64,000 bases of DNA from Marimonas lutisalis (GCF_005434965.1 NZ_SKCI01000001.1:1386952-1450951); one strand, 5' to 3'; shown: positions 27,432 to 36,816, numbered from the stretch's first letter. The notes: a model not told the origin generated them from the sequence alone. Program-made: numbers and translations.

Positions 27432-28382
27432 ATGAAACTGGCCATCGTGATCCTGCTGGTACTGGCCTGTTTTGCCGCTTACGTGGTTTGGAAGGCCCGC
27501 GCCCACGAAACCCGCGCCGAGGCGCAATATCCCCCTGAAGGGCAGATCCTGAAGGTGGATGGCCACGACGTGCATGCGGTCGTCATGGGCGATGGCCCGG
27601 ATCTTGTGCTGATTCACGGCTCGTCCGGCAACACTCGGGATTTCACCCACACGCTGGCGCCGAAACTGGCCGAACGCTACCGCGTCATCGTCTTCGATCG
27701 GCCCGGGCTGGGATACACAGAACGGATAAACACCACCGGCGCCACGATCACGCAGCAGGCTCGCCTATTGTCGCGCGCGGCCACACAGCTGGGTGCCGAG
27801 GCTCCCATCGTGCTGGGCCAGTCCTATGGTGGCGCGGTGGCTCTGGCCTGGGCGGTGCACGAGGCCGATAATCTTTCGGCGCTTGTGCTGCTCTCGGCCG
27901 CGTCTCAGCCATGGACAACCGGGCTTGGCTGGTTCTACGAGATCACCTCGCACCCGGTTCTCGGGCCTCTGGTCATCCCGCTTCTGACCGCCTTTGTCGA
28001 CGACAAGCGTGTCACGACCGAACTCGACGCGATCTTCCACCCGCAGGAGCCGCCCAGCGGCTATAATACGCATATCGGGGCGGGCCTGACATTGCGGCGG
28101 CATTCGTTGCGCGCCAACGCGTTGCAGCGTGCCAACCTACTGGATGAGATCACGGCACTCAAACCGCATTACCCGGGCATCTCGGTCCCGGTCGAAAGCC
28201 TGCACGGCACAGCCGATCGCACCGTGGGCCTGGAAATCCATGCCGAACCGCTCGCCGAACAGATACCGGGCGCCAATCTCGTCCGGCTCGACGGGGTCGG
28301 CCACATGCCCCAACACGTGGCGCAGGATGCCGTCTATACTGCCGTCGACCGCGCGGCGCGACGGGCCGGGCTTTTGCCATGA
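27432..28382 (+). CDS. Alpha/beta hydrolase
   Basis: A 316-residue hydrolase with an N-terminal hydrophobic anchor or signal (residues 1-20). The oxyanion region LIHGSSGN, the nucleophile elbow GQSYGG (Ser131), an acid in LHGTADR and the His in DGVGHMPQHV form a normal catalytic triad. It starts only 6 bases after the metA stop, so it is probably in the same transcript, but no methionine role is implied. Substrate unknown. Confidence 0.85.
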   Translation: MKLAIVILLVLACFAAYVVWKARAHETRAEAQYPPEGQILKVDGHDVHAVVMGDGPDLVLIHGSSGNTRDFTHTLAPKLAERYRVIVFDRPGLGYTERINTTGATITQQARLLSRAATQLGAEAPIVLGQSYGGAVALAWAVHEADNLSALVLLSAASQPWTTGLGWFYEITSHPVLGPLVIPLLTAFVDDKRVTTELDAIFHPQEPPSGYNTHIGAGLTLRRHSLRANALQRANLLDEITALKPHYPGISVPVESLHGTADRTVGLEIHAEPLAEQIPGANLVRLDGVGHMPQHVAQDAVYTAVDRAARRAGLLP

Positions 28383-28468
28383 TGCGACAAATTTCCCCGC
28401 TTGGGTCAAACTCTCGCCGCGTTCTTCTGGTCTGATCCCTGAAAAGAGCAGACCCGGAGGATTGGCCA

Positions 28469-29491
28469 ATGTCCTACGACGCCATCAAAGAGACGCTGTT
28501 ACATCCGTTCACGCTTTTCTTCGACCCGTCACAGCGGTTGTCGATCCTCTACCTGTTCACCGCGCTCATCGTCGCGCTGGCCGTCTACCGCGTCCGCACC
28601 GGCAGCTTCAAAGGCCTGGTCGCCTGGCTCTTGCCGAAGGAGGTGCTGTTGCACCCGTCGTCCAAGGCCGACTACGTGATGTTCTTCATCAACAAATCCG
28701 TGGTCGCCGCGATCTATGCGTCGATCATCATCCAGTCGCAGTTCTGGTTCGACCTGGTCACCAATTGGCTGGGCAAACCCGAAACTGTCGAAGCGTCGCT
28801 GGGGGTCACCATCCTGACCACGATCCTGGTCGCAATGGCGCTCGATGCGGCGCTCTGGTTCGGCCACTACCTCTTTCACAAGGTCCCCTTCCTGTGGGAG
28901 TTCCACAAGGTGCATCATTCAGCCGAAGTGATGACCCCGTTGACCGCCGCGCGCATGCACCCGTTCGAGGAAGTGATCGAATCCATCATGGGCGGCATCG
29001 CGGTGGGCGTGACCGCGGCTCTCATCGATCAGGCCTTCGGCCAAGGGGCGGTCATGCTCAACATCTTCGGGATCAATGTGGTACTGGCGCTCTTCTTCGT
29101 CGCCGCTTTCAACCTGCGCCACAGCCATGTCTGGGTGCGCTACCCGGTCTGGCTTCAACACATCTTCGTCTGCCCCGCCCAGCACCAGATCCACCATTCC
29201 AAGGCGCGCCAGCACTGGGACAAGAACATGGGCTTCATCTTTGGCCTGTGGGACTGGGCCGCCGGAACGCTTTACGCGCCCCGGGGATATGAAAAGCTCG
29301 AATACGGGCTTGGCAATGGTGAAGACGGCACCTGGAACAGCGCGACAACGCTTTACTTCCGCCCCTTCCTAAACGCCTACCGGCTGTTTGCGAGCGGCTG
29401 GCGGAATGCCTTTTTCAACCCCGAGAAATCCGCTACGCATGAGGGACCCAAGCAAGAGGACCCTCAAGGTGAGCAAAACCCAGCCGTTTGA
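28469..29491 (+). CDS. Fatty-acid hydroxylase / sterol-desaturase superfamily protein
   Basis: A 340-residue membrane di-iron protein. The histidine clusters are HYLFH (about residue 134), HKVHH, HSHVW and HQIHH, arranged as in the superfamily, with several hydrophobic segments before them. Members hydroxylate or desaturate lipid chains or sterols; the substrate is unknown here. The ppk2 frame begins inside its last 53 bases. Confidence 0.85.
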   Translation: MSYDAIKETLLHPFTLFFDPSQRLSILYLFTALIVALAVYRVRTGSFKGLVAWLLPKEVLLHPSSKADYVMFFINKSVVAAIYASIIIQSQFWFDLVTNWLGKPETVEASLGVTILTTILVAMALDAALWFGHYLFHKVPFLWEFHKVHHSAEVMTPLTAARMHPFEEVIESIMGGIAVGVTAALIDQAFGQGAVMLNIFGINVVLALFFVAAFNLRHSHVWVRYPVWLQHIFVCPAQHQIHHSKARQHWDKNMGFIFGLWDWAAGTLYAPRGYEKLEYGLGNGEDGTWNSATTLYFRPFLNAYRLFASGWRNAFFNPEKSATHEGPKQEDPQGEQNPAV

Positions 29492-30356
29492 GATACCGTT
29501 CGACGGTGCGATTAGCCGGTTTTTCGAGGACGAGGCCCCTGCCGATATCCGCAACGCCATCAAGCGCGCCGAAAAAGGCGATATCCTGAACCCGGACTAT
29601 CCCCACTCCGAGCGGATGCCGCGGAAGGCCTATGAAAAAGAACTGGCCGCGCTTCAGATCGAGCTGGTCAAACTGCAATTCTGGGCCAGGCAAAGCGGCG
29701 CCCGCATCGCCGTCGTGTTCGAGGGGCGCGATGCCGCCGGCAAGGGCGGCACGATCAAGCGCTTCCGCGAAAACCTGAACCCGCGCGGCGCGCGCGTCGT
29801 GGCCTTGTCGAAGCCCACCGACAAGGAAGCCACGCAATGGTATTTCCAGCGCTACATCGATCACCTGCCCTCGGGCGGAGAAATCGTGTTCTTCGACCGC
29901 AGCTGGTACAATCGCGGTGTGGTCGAAAAGGTGTTCGGCTTTTGCACCGGTGACCAGCGCGAACACTTCTTCACCCAGGTGCCCGAGTTCGAATCCATGC
30001 TGGTCGATGAAGGCATCCTGCTCTTCAAGATCTGGCTCAATGTCGGCCGTGGCGAACAGCTAAGACGGTTTCTCCAGCGGGAGAACGATCCGCTGAAGCA
30101 TTGGAAGCTCAGCTGGATCGACGTGGAAGGCCTGAAAAAGTGGAACGCGTATTCCAATGCGATCCAGGAAACCTTCGCCCGCTCGCACACCGATCACGCG
30201 CCCTGGACGATTGTCCGTTCCGATGACAAGCGCCGCGCCCGGATCAACGCCATCCGCGCGGTACTGAGCGGGATCGACTATGATCACAAGGATCCCAGGG
30301 GGCTGGGTCGGGTCGATACGGCCATCTGCGGCGGACCCGATATCTGGGATGCGTAA
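29439..30356 (+). CDS. ppk2: Polyphosphate kinase 2
   Basis: A 305-residue PPK2 enzyme that transfers phosphate between polyphosphate and nucleoside di- or monophosphates. The Walker A region [11 protein letters not shown] (95-105), Walker [11 protein letters not shown] and the lid GVVEKVFGF with the surrounding [11 protein letters not shown] match single-domain PPK2. I start at ATG 29439 overlapping the preceding gene by 53 bases; GTG 29469 has better spacing to AGAGG and is also possible. It ends overlapping the TetR gene by 8 bases. Confidence 0.9.
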   Translation: MRDPSKRTLKVSKTQPFEIPFDGAISRFFEDEAPADIRNAIKRAEKGDILNPDYPHSERMPRKAYEKELAALQIELVKLQFWARQSGARIAVVFEGRDAAGKGGTIKRFRENLNPRGARVVALSKPTDKEATQWYFQRYIDHLPSGGEIVFFDRSWYNRGVVEKVFGFCTGDQREHFFTQVPEFESMLVDEGILLFKIWLNVGRGEQLRRFLQRENDPLKHWKLSWIDVEGLKKWNAYSNAIQETFARSHTDHAPWTIVRSDDKRRARINAIRAVLSGIDYDHKDPRGLGRVDTAICGGPDIWDA

Positions 30357-30966
30357 ACGCGGTTATCACCACGGCAACCTGCGCCAGGCCCTGGTCGACG
30401 CTGCCCTGCAGTTGATCGAGGCCAAGGGCCCGACGGGCTTTACCCTGTCGGAGGCCGCGAAACAGGCCGGTGTTACGCCTGCTGCCGTCTACCGGCATTT
30501 CGAAGGGCGCGAGGATCTGATCGCCGAGGCCGCGCGGCAGGGCTACGAGATTTTCGCCGACGTGATGCAATACGCCTATGACAAGGGTCAGCCTTCCGCC
30601 CTCGCCGCATTCGAGGCGACCGGGCGTGCCTACCTCGCCTTCGCGCGGAAATATCCCGGTCACTATATCGCGATGTTCGAAAGCGGCATTTCGGTCAACC
30701 GTACGCCCGAACTGGCCGCCGTGGTGCGTCGGGCGTGGGACGTGCTGGAAAATGCCGCTGCTGATCTCAGCCAGCATATTCCCCCCGACAGGCGCCCACC
30801 GGCGGCGATGTTCTCGGCGCATATCTGGGCCCTGTCCCACGGCGTGGTCGAGCTTTTCGCGCGCAATTCACCCGGAAAGCAGTCCCCCTTCTCGCCCGAG
30901 GACCTGCTGGAAAGCGGTATCGGCGTGTATCTCAGGGGGTTGGGGCTGATCGGGCCGGACGACTGA
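30349..30966 (+). CDS. TetR/AcrR-family transcriptional regulator
   Basis: A 205-residue regulator. The N-terminal helix-turn-helix is complete: [20 protein letters not shown] then [21 protein letters not shown]. The C-terminal ligand domain resembles the WHG class (ending [11 protein letters not shown]-like). Its ATG lies inside the end of ppk2, so the two are translationally coupled and it may control ppk2 or the upstream lipid hydroxylase gene. The ligand is unknown. Confidence 0.88.
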   Translation: MRKRGYHHGNLRQALVDAALQLIEAKGPTGFTLSEAAKQAGVTPAAVYRHFEGREDLIAEAARQGYEIFADVMQYAYDKGQPSALAAFEATGRAYLAFARKYPGHYIAMFESGISVNRTPELAAVVRRAWDVLENAAADLSQHIPPDRRPPAAMFSAHIWALSHGVVELFARNSPGKQSPFSPEDLLESGIGVYLRGLGLIGPDD

Positions 30967-31031
30967 AAGAAAGCCGGCCGATAGTCGAACCCGAATTGCA
31001 GAAACGCCCCCCTACCCGGCGGGCATTGCCA

Positions 31032-31781
31032 CTAGTGCATAGCGTTTCGCGCGTTGAACAGGATGGCCTGGTTCTGGGTGCCGTCGATGGCGAACCGCGG
31101 CCCCACCGGCACGGCATCCAGGTCCAGCCGGCGCAGCCAGCGCGCGTAGATGCTTGGCACGATTCCGATGATGCTGTTCGCGCCGTGTTGGACAGCGGTC
31201 CGGATCATCGTGCCAACAAGAATTCGTTGGATTTCGGGTCGCCTGCTGGCGTTGACAGAGTCGGTAATGAAAACCCGCGTCGCCTCCCACACTGTCGGAT
31301 CGACCGGGGCTTCGAAAAACAGCACATCACGCGGGATGTTCTCAAGAAGCCCCAACTGGGCATCGCGTAGCATGTAGCTGTGCAACCCGACCTTGGCCGT
31401 GGTCGGACTCAGGCGGATACCGGCAAGAATTTCACCATATTCATGCACGACAACCATCTGGCTCAGCGGATTGTCGTACTGGTCAAACTCCATCCCGTCG
31501 GCTTGCGGCAGGTTCCATCCCAGCTGATCGATGAACACCCTTTTTCGGGTCTTCATGTAATTCACGAACAGCTCTCCATACTGATGCATGGAGCCGAACG
31601 ACATGGTCGTGGCGCGCACCGAGCGATTCCTTTCGGCCGCAGCCGACAGGTCGATTCTTCTGAGTTTCGCCGGTTGCACACCTACCTTATTCCGGCCTGC
31701 CTGAGGTTCATTGCTCGGCGACAAATCCGGAAATACAACACTCGCACGCGATCCCGACGATGGGACTCGCTGGTGTTTCAT
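31032..31781 (-). CDS. Acyl-homoserine-lactone synthase (LuxI family)
   Basis: A LuxI-type autoinducer synthase. All the family's invariant residues can be placed: Arg81, Phe84 and Trp89 (KRVFIDQLGW), Glu98, Asp100 and Asp103 (MEFDQYDNP), Arg123 (GIRLSPT) and the Glu166/Arg169 pair (WEATRV). The enzyme would make an N-acyl-homoserine lactone from SAM and acyl-ACP. The frame from ATG 31781 gives 249 residues; typical LuxI starts near Met60 (31604), so the first 59 residues may be an extension or untranslated. No luxR is adjacent. A kinase and a response regulator lie upstream on the same strand. Confidence 0.85.
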   Translation of the reverse strand: MKHQRVPSSGSRASVVFPDLSPSNEPQAGRNKVGVQPAKLRRIDLSAAAERNRSVRATTMSFGSMHQYGELFVNYMKTRKRVFIDQLGWNLPQADGMEFDQYDNPLSQMVVVHEYGEILAGIRLSPTTAKVGLHSYMLRDAQLGLLENIPRDVLFFEAPVDPTVWEATRVFITDSVNASRRPEIQRILVGTMIRTAVQHGANSIIGIVPSIYARWLRRLDLDAVPVGPRFAIDGTQNQAILFNARNAMH

Positions 31782-31837
31782 AACCTGCCTAGTTCTTGTT
31801 GTTCGTTACAGCGTTAAGAAACCAACGAATACGCCAC

Positions 31838-31849
31838 ATTGTCCACAAT
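31838..31849. promoter_or_regulatory. Short palindrome with a DnaA-box-like core in the luxI leader
   Basis: ATTGT-CC-ACAAT (31838-31849) contains TTGTCCACA (31839-31847), one base off the DnaA box consensus, the same variant as at 15456. It lies 58-68 bases upstream of the luxI ATG. Confidence 0.35.
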
Positions 31850-31896
31850 TTTTCGCCTTAAACGCGCCATGGTTGCATCAAGCGCGCGCGGGCATG

Positions 31897-31917
31897 GCCA
31901 AACTGCAACAGTTTGGC
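31897..31917. promoter_or_regulatory. 21-bp inverted repeat upstream of luxI
   Basis: GCCAAACTG-CAA-CAGTTTGGC is a perfect 9-bp inverted repeat with a 3-base centre, 116-136 bases before the luxI ATG and 72-92 bases after the kinase stop. No U tract follows on either strand, so it looks more like a protein-binding site than a terminator. The length is close to a lux box, but it does not match any lux consensus I know. Confidence 0.55.
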
Positions 31918-31988
31918 GCCACGCGTTACCATCCATTTTGAGATCGGGTCTTCAGAGAGTGGCATGCGCCGGCGTGTGCGGCCCCCGC

Positions 31989-33431
31989 CTACTGGGCCGC
32001 TGGAAGCAGTTCCTGCAAATCGCGATCTGCTGACGGGCGCGATGCAAGCCGGTCATCCGAACACACATCCAGGGCGATGAAAAAGGTCGATCCGTTTCCC
32101 AGCTCGCTCTCATAGTCGATTACGCCGCCATGCTTGTCGATGATCTGTTTGCTGATGCTCATGCCAAGCCCGGATCCACCCTTGCGGCGTTGATCCGACG
32201 AATCCACCTGGGTGAAATGGCCAAAGACCTTGTGGCGCGAATTCTGCGGAATCCCAATTCCGTCGTCGCGCACGCAGATGCGCACCTTGCCATCGGACAC
32301 TTCCGACCAGACTTCGACCATGCCGGACTCGTTGGAAAACTTGACTGCGTTCGAAAGAAGGTTTGTGACGACCTGCATAAGGCGGCGCTCATCTCCCAGT
32401 ACGTGCTCGTCCCCGGAGGCTCCGCGAAACAGAAGTTGGACGCCGTGCTTCTCGGCAAACCCCCGGTTGACCTCCAGTGCCTCTTCCAGAAGTGCGGCCA
32501 CATGAACGGGCTGGAACGTGTCAAAGCCCGAATCCGCTTCCATCCTCTGCACGTCGAGCACATCGTTGATCAGGTGTTCCAGTCTCACGCTGTTGCGTCC
32601 GGCAATCTCCAGTATCTTGCGTTGTTGCTCAGGCACAGGGCCGAGGGCGCCGCTGTTTATCAGGTCTATCGCGCCCTTGATCGACGTCAGCGGCGTTCGC
32701 AGTTCATGGCTGACGGTCGAAACGAAATTCGATTTGACCTCATAGGCCTCTTTCACGCGCTTGTGTTCGCGCTCCAGTCGCTTCATGCTTTTGAGGTTCT
32801 CACGATACATGTCCAGAAGAACGCGGCTGACATCGATGATGAAATACAACACGAAAATGATGGTGAAGAAGTTCAACCAGATCTGGCTATCGATAGGCGG
32901 CGCAAAGCGCACGACATCGATCAGGGCGATGGTGACGAAGGACACGCCATAGACAAGCTCGCGGATCAGGAGCGCGGCAAAGATCTGGTGATTGTTCATC
33001 GCCGCAAAGAGCGCGGCCGCCAGAAGGAAAAAGAGCGGCGGGAAATGCCCACCGGGTTGCTGCTGTATGGCGAAGGTGATGACGAAACTGCTGATCGCAA
33101 ATGCGCTCAGCGTCGTGCTGACGAGGATCTGGCGCTGCACCTTCTGCAGGTTCGGCACCGCTCCCGTCTTCCACTTGTCAACGGTGCCGGCAATCCGGAT
33201 ATCCAGAAGCTCCGTCGCGATCACCGAAAGATAGCACATCAACCCGACCATCGGGTCGAGGTAGAAAGCCGTCAGAAGGAACACGGCAAAGAAAATCCCC
33301 TGCCTTTGCCAAAGCAGGCCTCGGATCGCCGCGACATAGTCTTCGATCTGCTTGCGAGATGTCGCGAACAAATACCGCTTCAACCGGCTCAGCCGGATCG
33401 CGATACCATTTTTGGACAACACACCGGGCAC
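31989..33431 (-). CDS. Membrane histidine kinase
   Basis: A 480-residue sensor kinase. Residues about 45-205 hold five or six hydrophobic segments with very short loops, so the sensor is membrane-embedded. The phosphorylated His242 is in SHELRTPLTS; the N box (NLLSNAVKFS, about 357), G1 (DDGIGIP, about 389) and GSGLGMSIS are all intact. There is no receiver domain. It starts (GTG 33431) only 10 bases after the response-regulator stop and is followed by luxI after 207 bases. The likely partner is the upstream regulator. Confidence 0.9.
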   Translation of the reverse strand: MPGVLSKNGIAIRLSRLKRYLFATSRKQIEDYVAAIRGLLWQRQGIFFAVFLLTAFYLDPMVGLMCYLSVIATELLDIRIAGTVDKWKTGAVPNLQKVQRQILVSTTLSAFAISSFVITFAIQQQPGGHFPPLFFLLAAALFAAMNNHQIFAALLIRELVYGVSFVTIALIDVVRFAPPIDSQIWLNFFTIIFVLYFIIDVSRVLLDMYRENLKSMKRLEREHKRVKEAYEVKSNFVSTVSHELRTPLTSIKGAIDLINSGALGPVPEQQRKILEIAGRNSVRLEHLINDVLDVQRMEADSGFDTFQPVHVAALLEEALEVNRGFAEKHGVQLLFRGASGDEHVLGDERRLMQVVTNLLSNAVKFSNESGMVEVWSEVSDGKVRICVRDDGIGIPQNSRHKVFGHFTQVDSSDQRRKGGSGLGMSISKQIIDKHGGVIDYESELGNGSTFFIALDVCSDDRLASRPSADRDLQELLPAAQ

Positions 33432-33441
33432 TCTGCCATCG

Positions 33442-34515
33442 TCACTTTTGTTTCAGCATCGCGCCGAACAGTTCGCGATAGACCTGCGTGTCACAGGCCC
33501 GCCATTCCGACAGGCGTGTCTGGCTTTCGGCCGGACGATGCGACGGTGCCGGGACCAGTTTCTTCTCGCCGCGCAGCTTCTCAAGATTGGGCGTCTCGAC
33601 CGTCATCATCGCATCGCGCAACAGTCCCGCTGCGGTGCCATGCGGCGTTTCCTCGAGTTCGACATGCTTCGAAACGATGACGGAGGGACGAATCCGTCCG
33701 ATCTGCATTTCGGACAGTTCGGTATTGATCCGCAAGCCAAGGTCCGACGTGTTCGAGATCCGTGTTCCATATTCGAGGCACAGGAAAATACCGCGGCCCT
33801 GGTAGGAGATCAGGCTGCCGTTTTCCTCGGTCGCGCCCGAGATGCAGTCGGCGATCTTGCCCATGACCTTGACGAATTCCGGGCCGGACACAGCCTTGTG
33901 TATGAAGTATGCGTTGGACACCTTCACCGCGAAGGCGCTTGTATACTTCGCTTTCGAGCGCAGCATCTGGCGCACGTAATTCTCGAAACGCTGTGCGCCC
34001 AAGACGCGATCAATCCCTTCAAGCTCGACCGCCGCATCGAATTTCACGGTTTTCGCAACGACCGGTTCCGGCGTCGACGGTTTGACGTCGCTGTCCATGG
34101 TTTCTGCCGTCGGCATCAGGCGGGCCCGGAACAGTCGGTGGGCATGCCCCACCCGCGTGCGCAGGTCTTCGAAGTTGAACGGCTTGGTCACGTAGTCCGT
34201 CGCGCCAAGCTTGAAGGCGCGTTCGACATAGTCGATGTCGGACATGGCCGTCAGCATGATGATCGGGACATGGCGGTACAGCGACTTGCGCCGGATTTCG
34301 GCGCAGACGTCGATCCCGTTCAGTTCCGGCATCTGAATATCAAGCAGAATGCAGTCGAATATCGGGCCATCCGCCTTAATCAGGCGCAAAGCCTGTGCTC
34401 CGGACTCTGCGGTTGTGACCTTGTAATTGCCCAGCGATTCGAGCGCTGTGCTCAAAAGCTCCAGAATACTGGGCTCATCATCCACGATGAGCAGACGTAC
34501 GACATCCTTGTCCAT
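33442..34515 (-). CDS. Response regulator with receiver and degenerate GGDEF-like domain
   Basis: A 357-residue protein. The receiver (residues 5-125) is complete: acidic pair D12-D13, phospho-acceptor D59, T89 and K111. After a linker rich in Pro/Thr, residues about 190-305 follow the strand-helix order of a GGDEF domain, but the signature loop reads QGRGIF (239-244), so diguanylate cyclase activity is very unlikely; it may bind nucleotides or partners instead. I start at ATG 34515 rather than GTG 34530. It is the first gene of the regulator-kinase-luxI series. Confidence 0.8.
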   Translation of the reverse strand: MDKDVVRLLIVDDEPSILELLSTALESLGNYKVTTAESGAQALRLIKADGPIFDCILLDIQMPELNGIDVCAEIRRKSLYRHVPIIMLTAMSDIDYVERAFKLGATDYVTKPFNFEDLRTRVGHAHRLFRARLMPTAETMDSDVKPSTPEPVVAKTVKFDAAVELEGIDRVLGAQRFENYVRQMLRSKAKYTSAFAVKVSNAYFIHKAVSGPEFVKVMGKIADCISGATEENGSLISYQGRGIFLCLEYGTRISNTSDLGLRINTELSEMQIGRIRPSVIVSKHVELEETPHGTAAGLLRDAMMTVETPNLEKLRGEKKLVPAPSHRPAESQTRLSEWRACDTQVYRELFGAMLKQK

Positions 34516-34780
34516 GTTCGTTGACCTCACAACGCATTTTCTTTTCTTGGCGAGGCACTATTTACGCACATTCACCTGCATAGGTTGATTGCCTAGCTCG
34601 CGAATGTGGCGAAATGATGCGCGGAACGCGGCATTTTTTCTGGATGTTCATAATTCTGCGAATGTCCGGGCCTTTGACGACCGAATTGACGCCAATGCGC
34701 ACCACTTTTGCGCCTTGTCAGTTGCCAAAGAAAAAGGCCACCCAGGAGGGCGGCCTTTGACAGAGATATGTCCGTGCGGA
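34516..34780. other. Non-coding region between rpsI and the response regulator
   Basis: About 265 bases contain the rpsI terminator (34733-34758) and the presumed promoter of the regulator gene. The latter stretch, about 34530-34600, is A+T-richer. I see no clear operator. Confidence 0.4.
34733..34758 (-). terminator. Intrinsic terminator after rplM-rpsI
   Basis: AAAGGCC (34733-34739) pairs with GGCCTTT (34752-34758), with CCC/GGG continuing inside. The plus-strand A run at 34731-34735 provides the U tract for the minus-strand transcript. Confidence 0.85.
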
Positions 34781-35275
34781 TCAGCGCTTGGAGAACTGGA
34801 AGCTCCGGCGCGCCTTGCGCTTACCGTATTTCTTCCGTTCCACAACGCGGCTGTCGCGGGTCAGGAAGCCGGCAGCCTTGAGGGCGCCACGCAGGCTCGG
34901 ATCGTAAAGCTGAAGCGCTTTCGAGATGCCATGCTTGACCGCACCGGCCTGGCCCGAGAGGCCACCGCCCTTGACGGTTGCCATCACGTCGAACTGGTCT
35001 TCCACACCGGCCACGCTGAACGGCTGGCGCAGGATCATCTGCAGCACGGGACGGGCAAAATACTTGTCCATCTCCTTGCCGTTCACGGTCACCTTGCCCG
35101 AACCGGGCTTGATCCAGACGCGGGCCACCGCGTCCTTCCGCTTGCCGGTGGCATAGGAACGGCCCAGCTCGTCGCGGACGGGCTCACGCGGGGTTTCGAC
35201 CTCGGTTGCCACGGGCGCTTCGGTGCCTTCGGCGACCTGGCCCAGCTCTTCGAGCGAGTTCACTTGATCGGTCAT
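34781..35275 (-). CDS. rpsI: 30S ribosomal protein S9
   Basis: A 164-residue ribosomal protein. The core begins at [17 protein letters not shown], with [10 protein letters not shown] in the middle and the conserved basic tail [18 protein letters not shown] that reaches the P-site tRNA. The first 38 residues are an acidic extension not found in E. coli S9 but common in alphaproteobacteria. It follows rplM after 5 bases, the usual L13-S9 pair. Confidence 0.97.
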   Translation of the reverse strand: MTDQVNSLEELGQVAEGTEAPVATEVETPREPVRDELGRSYATGKRKDAVARVWIKPGSGKVTVNGKEMDKYFARPVLQMILRQPFSVAGVEDQFDVMATVKGGGLSGQAGAVKHGISKALQLYDPSLRGALKAAGFLTRDSRVVERKKYGKRKARRSFQFSKR

Positions 35276-35280
35276 CTCTC

Positions 35281-35742
35281 TCAGCTCCGCGTGTTTTTCT
35301 TGTTCATGGATTTCACATCCAGCACTTCGGGGTTCTGGGCCTCGTGCGGATGCTCGGCGCCGGCATAGACGCGAAGGTTGGTCATCTGCTTGCGGCTCAG
35401 GCGGTTGCCCGGCAGCATGCGCTTGACGGCCTGCGTGACCAGGCGCTCGGGATGCGCCCCTTCCAGGATCTGGCCCGCGGTGCGGTTCTTGATCCCGCCG
35501 GGATAGCCGGTGTGCCAGTAGTGCACCTTGTCAGTGCGTTTCTTACCCGTCAGCTGCACCTTGTCGGCGTTGATGACGATGACGTTGTCGCCCATGTCCA
35601 TGTGCGGGGTAAAGCTTGCTTTGTGCTTACCGCGCAGACGCATGGCGACGATCGATGCAAGACGGCCCAGAACAACGCCCTCGGCGTCGATCAGGATCCA
35701 TTTCTTGTCGATATCTGCAGGCGTTGCAGTAAAGGTTTTCAT
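35281..35742 (-). CDS. rplM: 50S ribosomal protein L13
   Basis: A 153-residue ribosomal protein starting [19 protein letters not shown], with [19 protein letters not shown], the [12 protein letters not shown] region and [13 protein letters not shown]. It is the promoter-proximal gene of the rplM-rpsI operon, with a strong promoter about 75 bases upstream. Confidence 0.97.
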   Translation of the reverse strand: MKTFTATPADIDKKWILIDAEGVVLGRLASIVAMRLRGKHKASFTPHMDMGDNVIVINADKVQLTGKKRTDKVHYWHTGYPGGIKNRTAGQILEGAHPERLVTQAVKRMLPGNRLSRKQMTNLRVYAGAEHPHEAQNPEVLDVKSMNKKNTRS

Positions 35743-35817
35743 CTGTGAAACCCCATTATCGTGGTTTTCGGTTGATCGCATATGCGCCGCTTGCACGGCC
35801 ACGCGCGTGATGGGCGG

Positions 35818-35845
35818 GTTATATCCGTGGAAAATCCCCAGTCAA
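35818..35845 (-). promoter_or_regulatory. Sigma-70 promoter of rplM-rpsI
   Basis: On the minus strand TTGACT (35845-35840) and TATAAC (35823-35818) are separated by 16 bases, close to the housekeeping consensus and placed as expected for a ribosomal operon. Confidence 0.7.
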
Positions 35846-35910
35846 GCGGATAAAGGTTAGAAAATAGGAGCAAAAACAAAAGCTTATAATTATGGTATTA
35901 TTTTACCCCA

Positions 35911-36816
35911 TCATCCACGCCGATTTTCACGCCACATGATCAGGGCCCCTGCCCCCACGATCAGCAGAACACCCGGGAACAAGGTTTCCACCGGCGCTTC
36001 GCCGAAAACGAGCCAGCCGAAGAAAAACGCGCTCAGAATCCCGAAATAGCCGAATGGCGCAAGGATCGACGGCGCCGCGCTGCGATAGGCCAGCATCATG
36101 AACAGAACACCAGTACCGCCGAGGATCCCCATGACAAAGATCAATCCCGCATCGAACAGGCTTTGCAACTGGCTGAATTCGGTTGTGAACGCGGCCAGTA
36201 TAATCGCGCCGACCGCGGCCGAGGCCGAGGAGTAGAGATACAGAAGCCCGTTGGACACCTCGGGCCCGAAAAACCGCACCGTCACCATCGACAGCGCATA
36301 GCAGAACGCAGCGCCCACCGGGAATAGCGCGGCAAGCGTGAACGTCTCCGATCCGGGCCGCAGGATCAGAACCACCCCCAGAAACCCGATCAGAAGCGCG
36401 CCGATGCGCCAGGGGCCAACGCGCTCGCGCAGCAGAAGGATCGACAGCAGCACCACGAACATCGCGTTGGTCTGGCCCAGCGTTGCCACCGTGGCCAGTT
36501 CCAGCTTGCCCAGCGCAGTGTAGAAAAAGAGCTGCGCCAGCGCCACGGCAAACCCGCGCCCGACCGCCAGCGGCCAGTTCTCAATTTTCAGTGACGAGCC
36601 GCGCAGACGCAGCTCGCCCGTCCAGATCAGCAACGCGAGCGATGGCACGATCCCCAGAATATTGCGATAGGCCGACAGCTCGGGCGCGGCGTAACGCGCC
36701 GACAGGATGCGCACCAGAAGGCTCATCATGTCGAAGCAGAGGATCGCCAGTAAAAGCAGCCCGATCGCTTTTAGCGCCTGGCGTAACTCGCTTTGCTCAT
36801 GGCCTTCAATCTGCAT
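35911..36816 (-). CDS. EamA/DMT-family transporter
   Basis: A 301-residue ten-segment membrane protein. The first repeat contains LGKLELATVATLGQTNAMFVV and LLRERVGPWRIGALLIGFLG; the second has AYRSAAPSILAPFGYFGIL and VFGEAP. The ATG at 36816 follows AGGAG. The frame runs 61 codons further upstream without similarity. Its substrate is unknown. It is divergent from speD. Confidence 0.88.
   Translation of the reverse strand: MQIEGHEQSELRQALKAIGLLLLAILCFDMMSLLVRILSARYAAPELSAYRNILGIVPSLALLIWTGELRLRGSSLKIENWPLAVGRGFAVALAQLFFYTALGKLELATVATLGQTNAMFVVLLSILLLRERVGPWRIGALLIGFLGVVLILRPGSETFTLAALFPVGAAFCYALSMVTVRFFGPEVSNGLLYLYSSASAAVGAIILAAFTTEFSQLQSLFDAGLIFVMGILGGTGVLFMMLAYRSAAPSILAPFGYFGILSAFFFGWLVFGEAPVETLFPGVLLIVGAGALIMWRENRRG

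Noticed and set aside
25434-27650. 738-codon open frame on the minus strand
   Set aside because: It lies opposite an EamA transporter, a P-loop ATPase, metA and a hydrolase with clear motifs; long antisense frames are normal at this G+C content.
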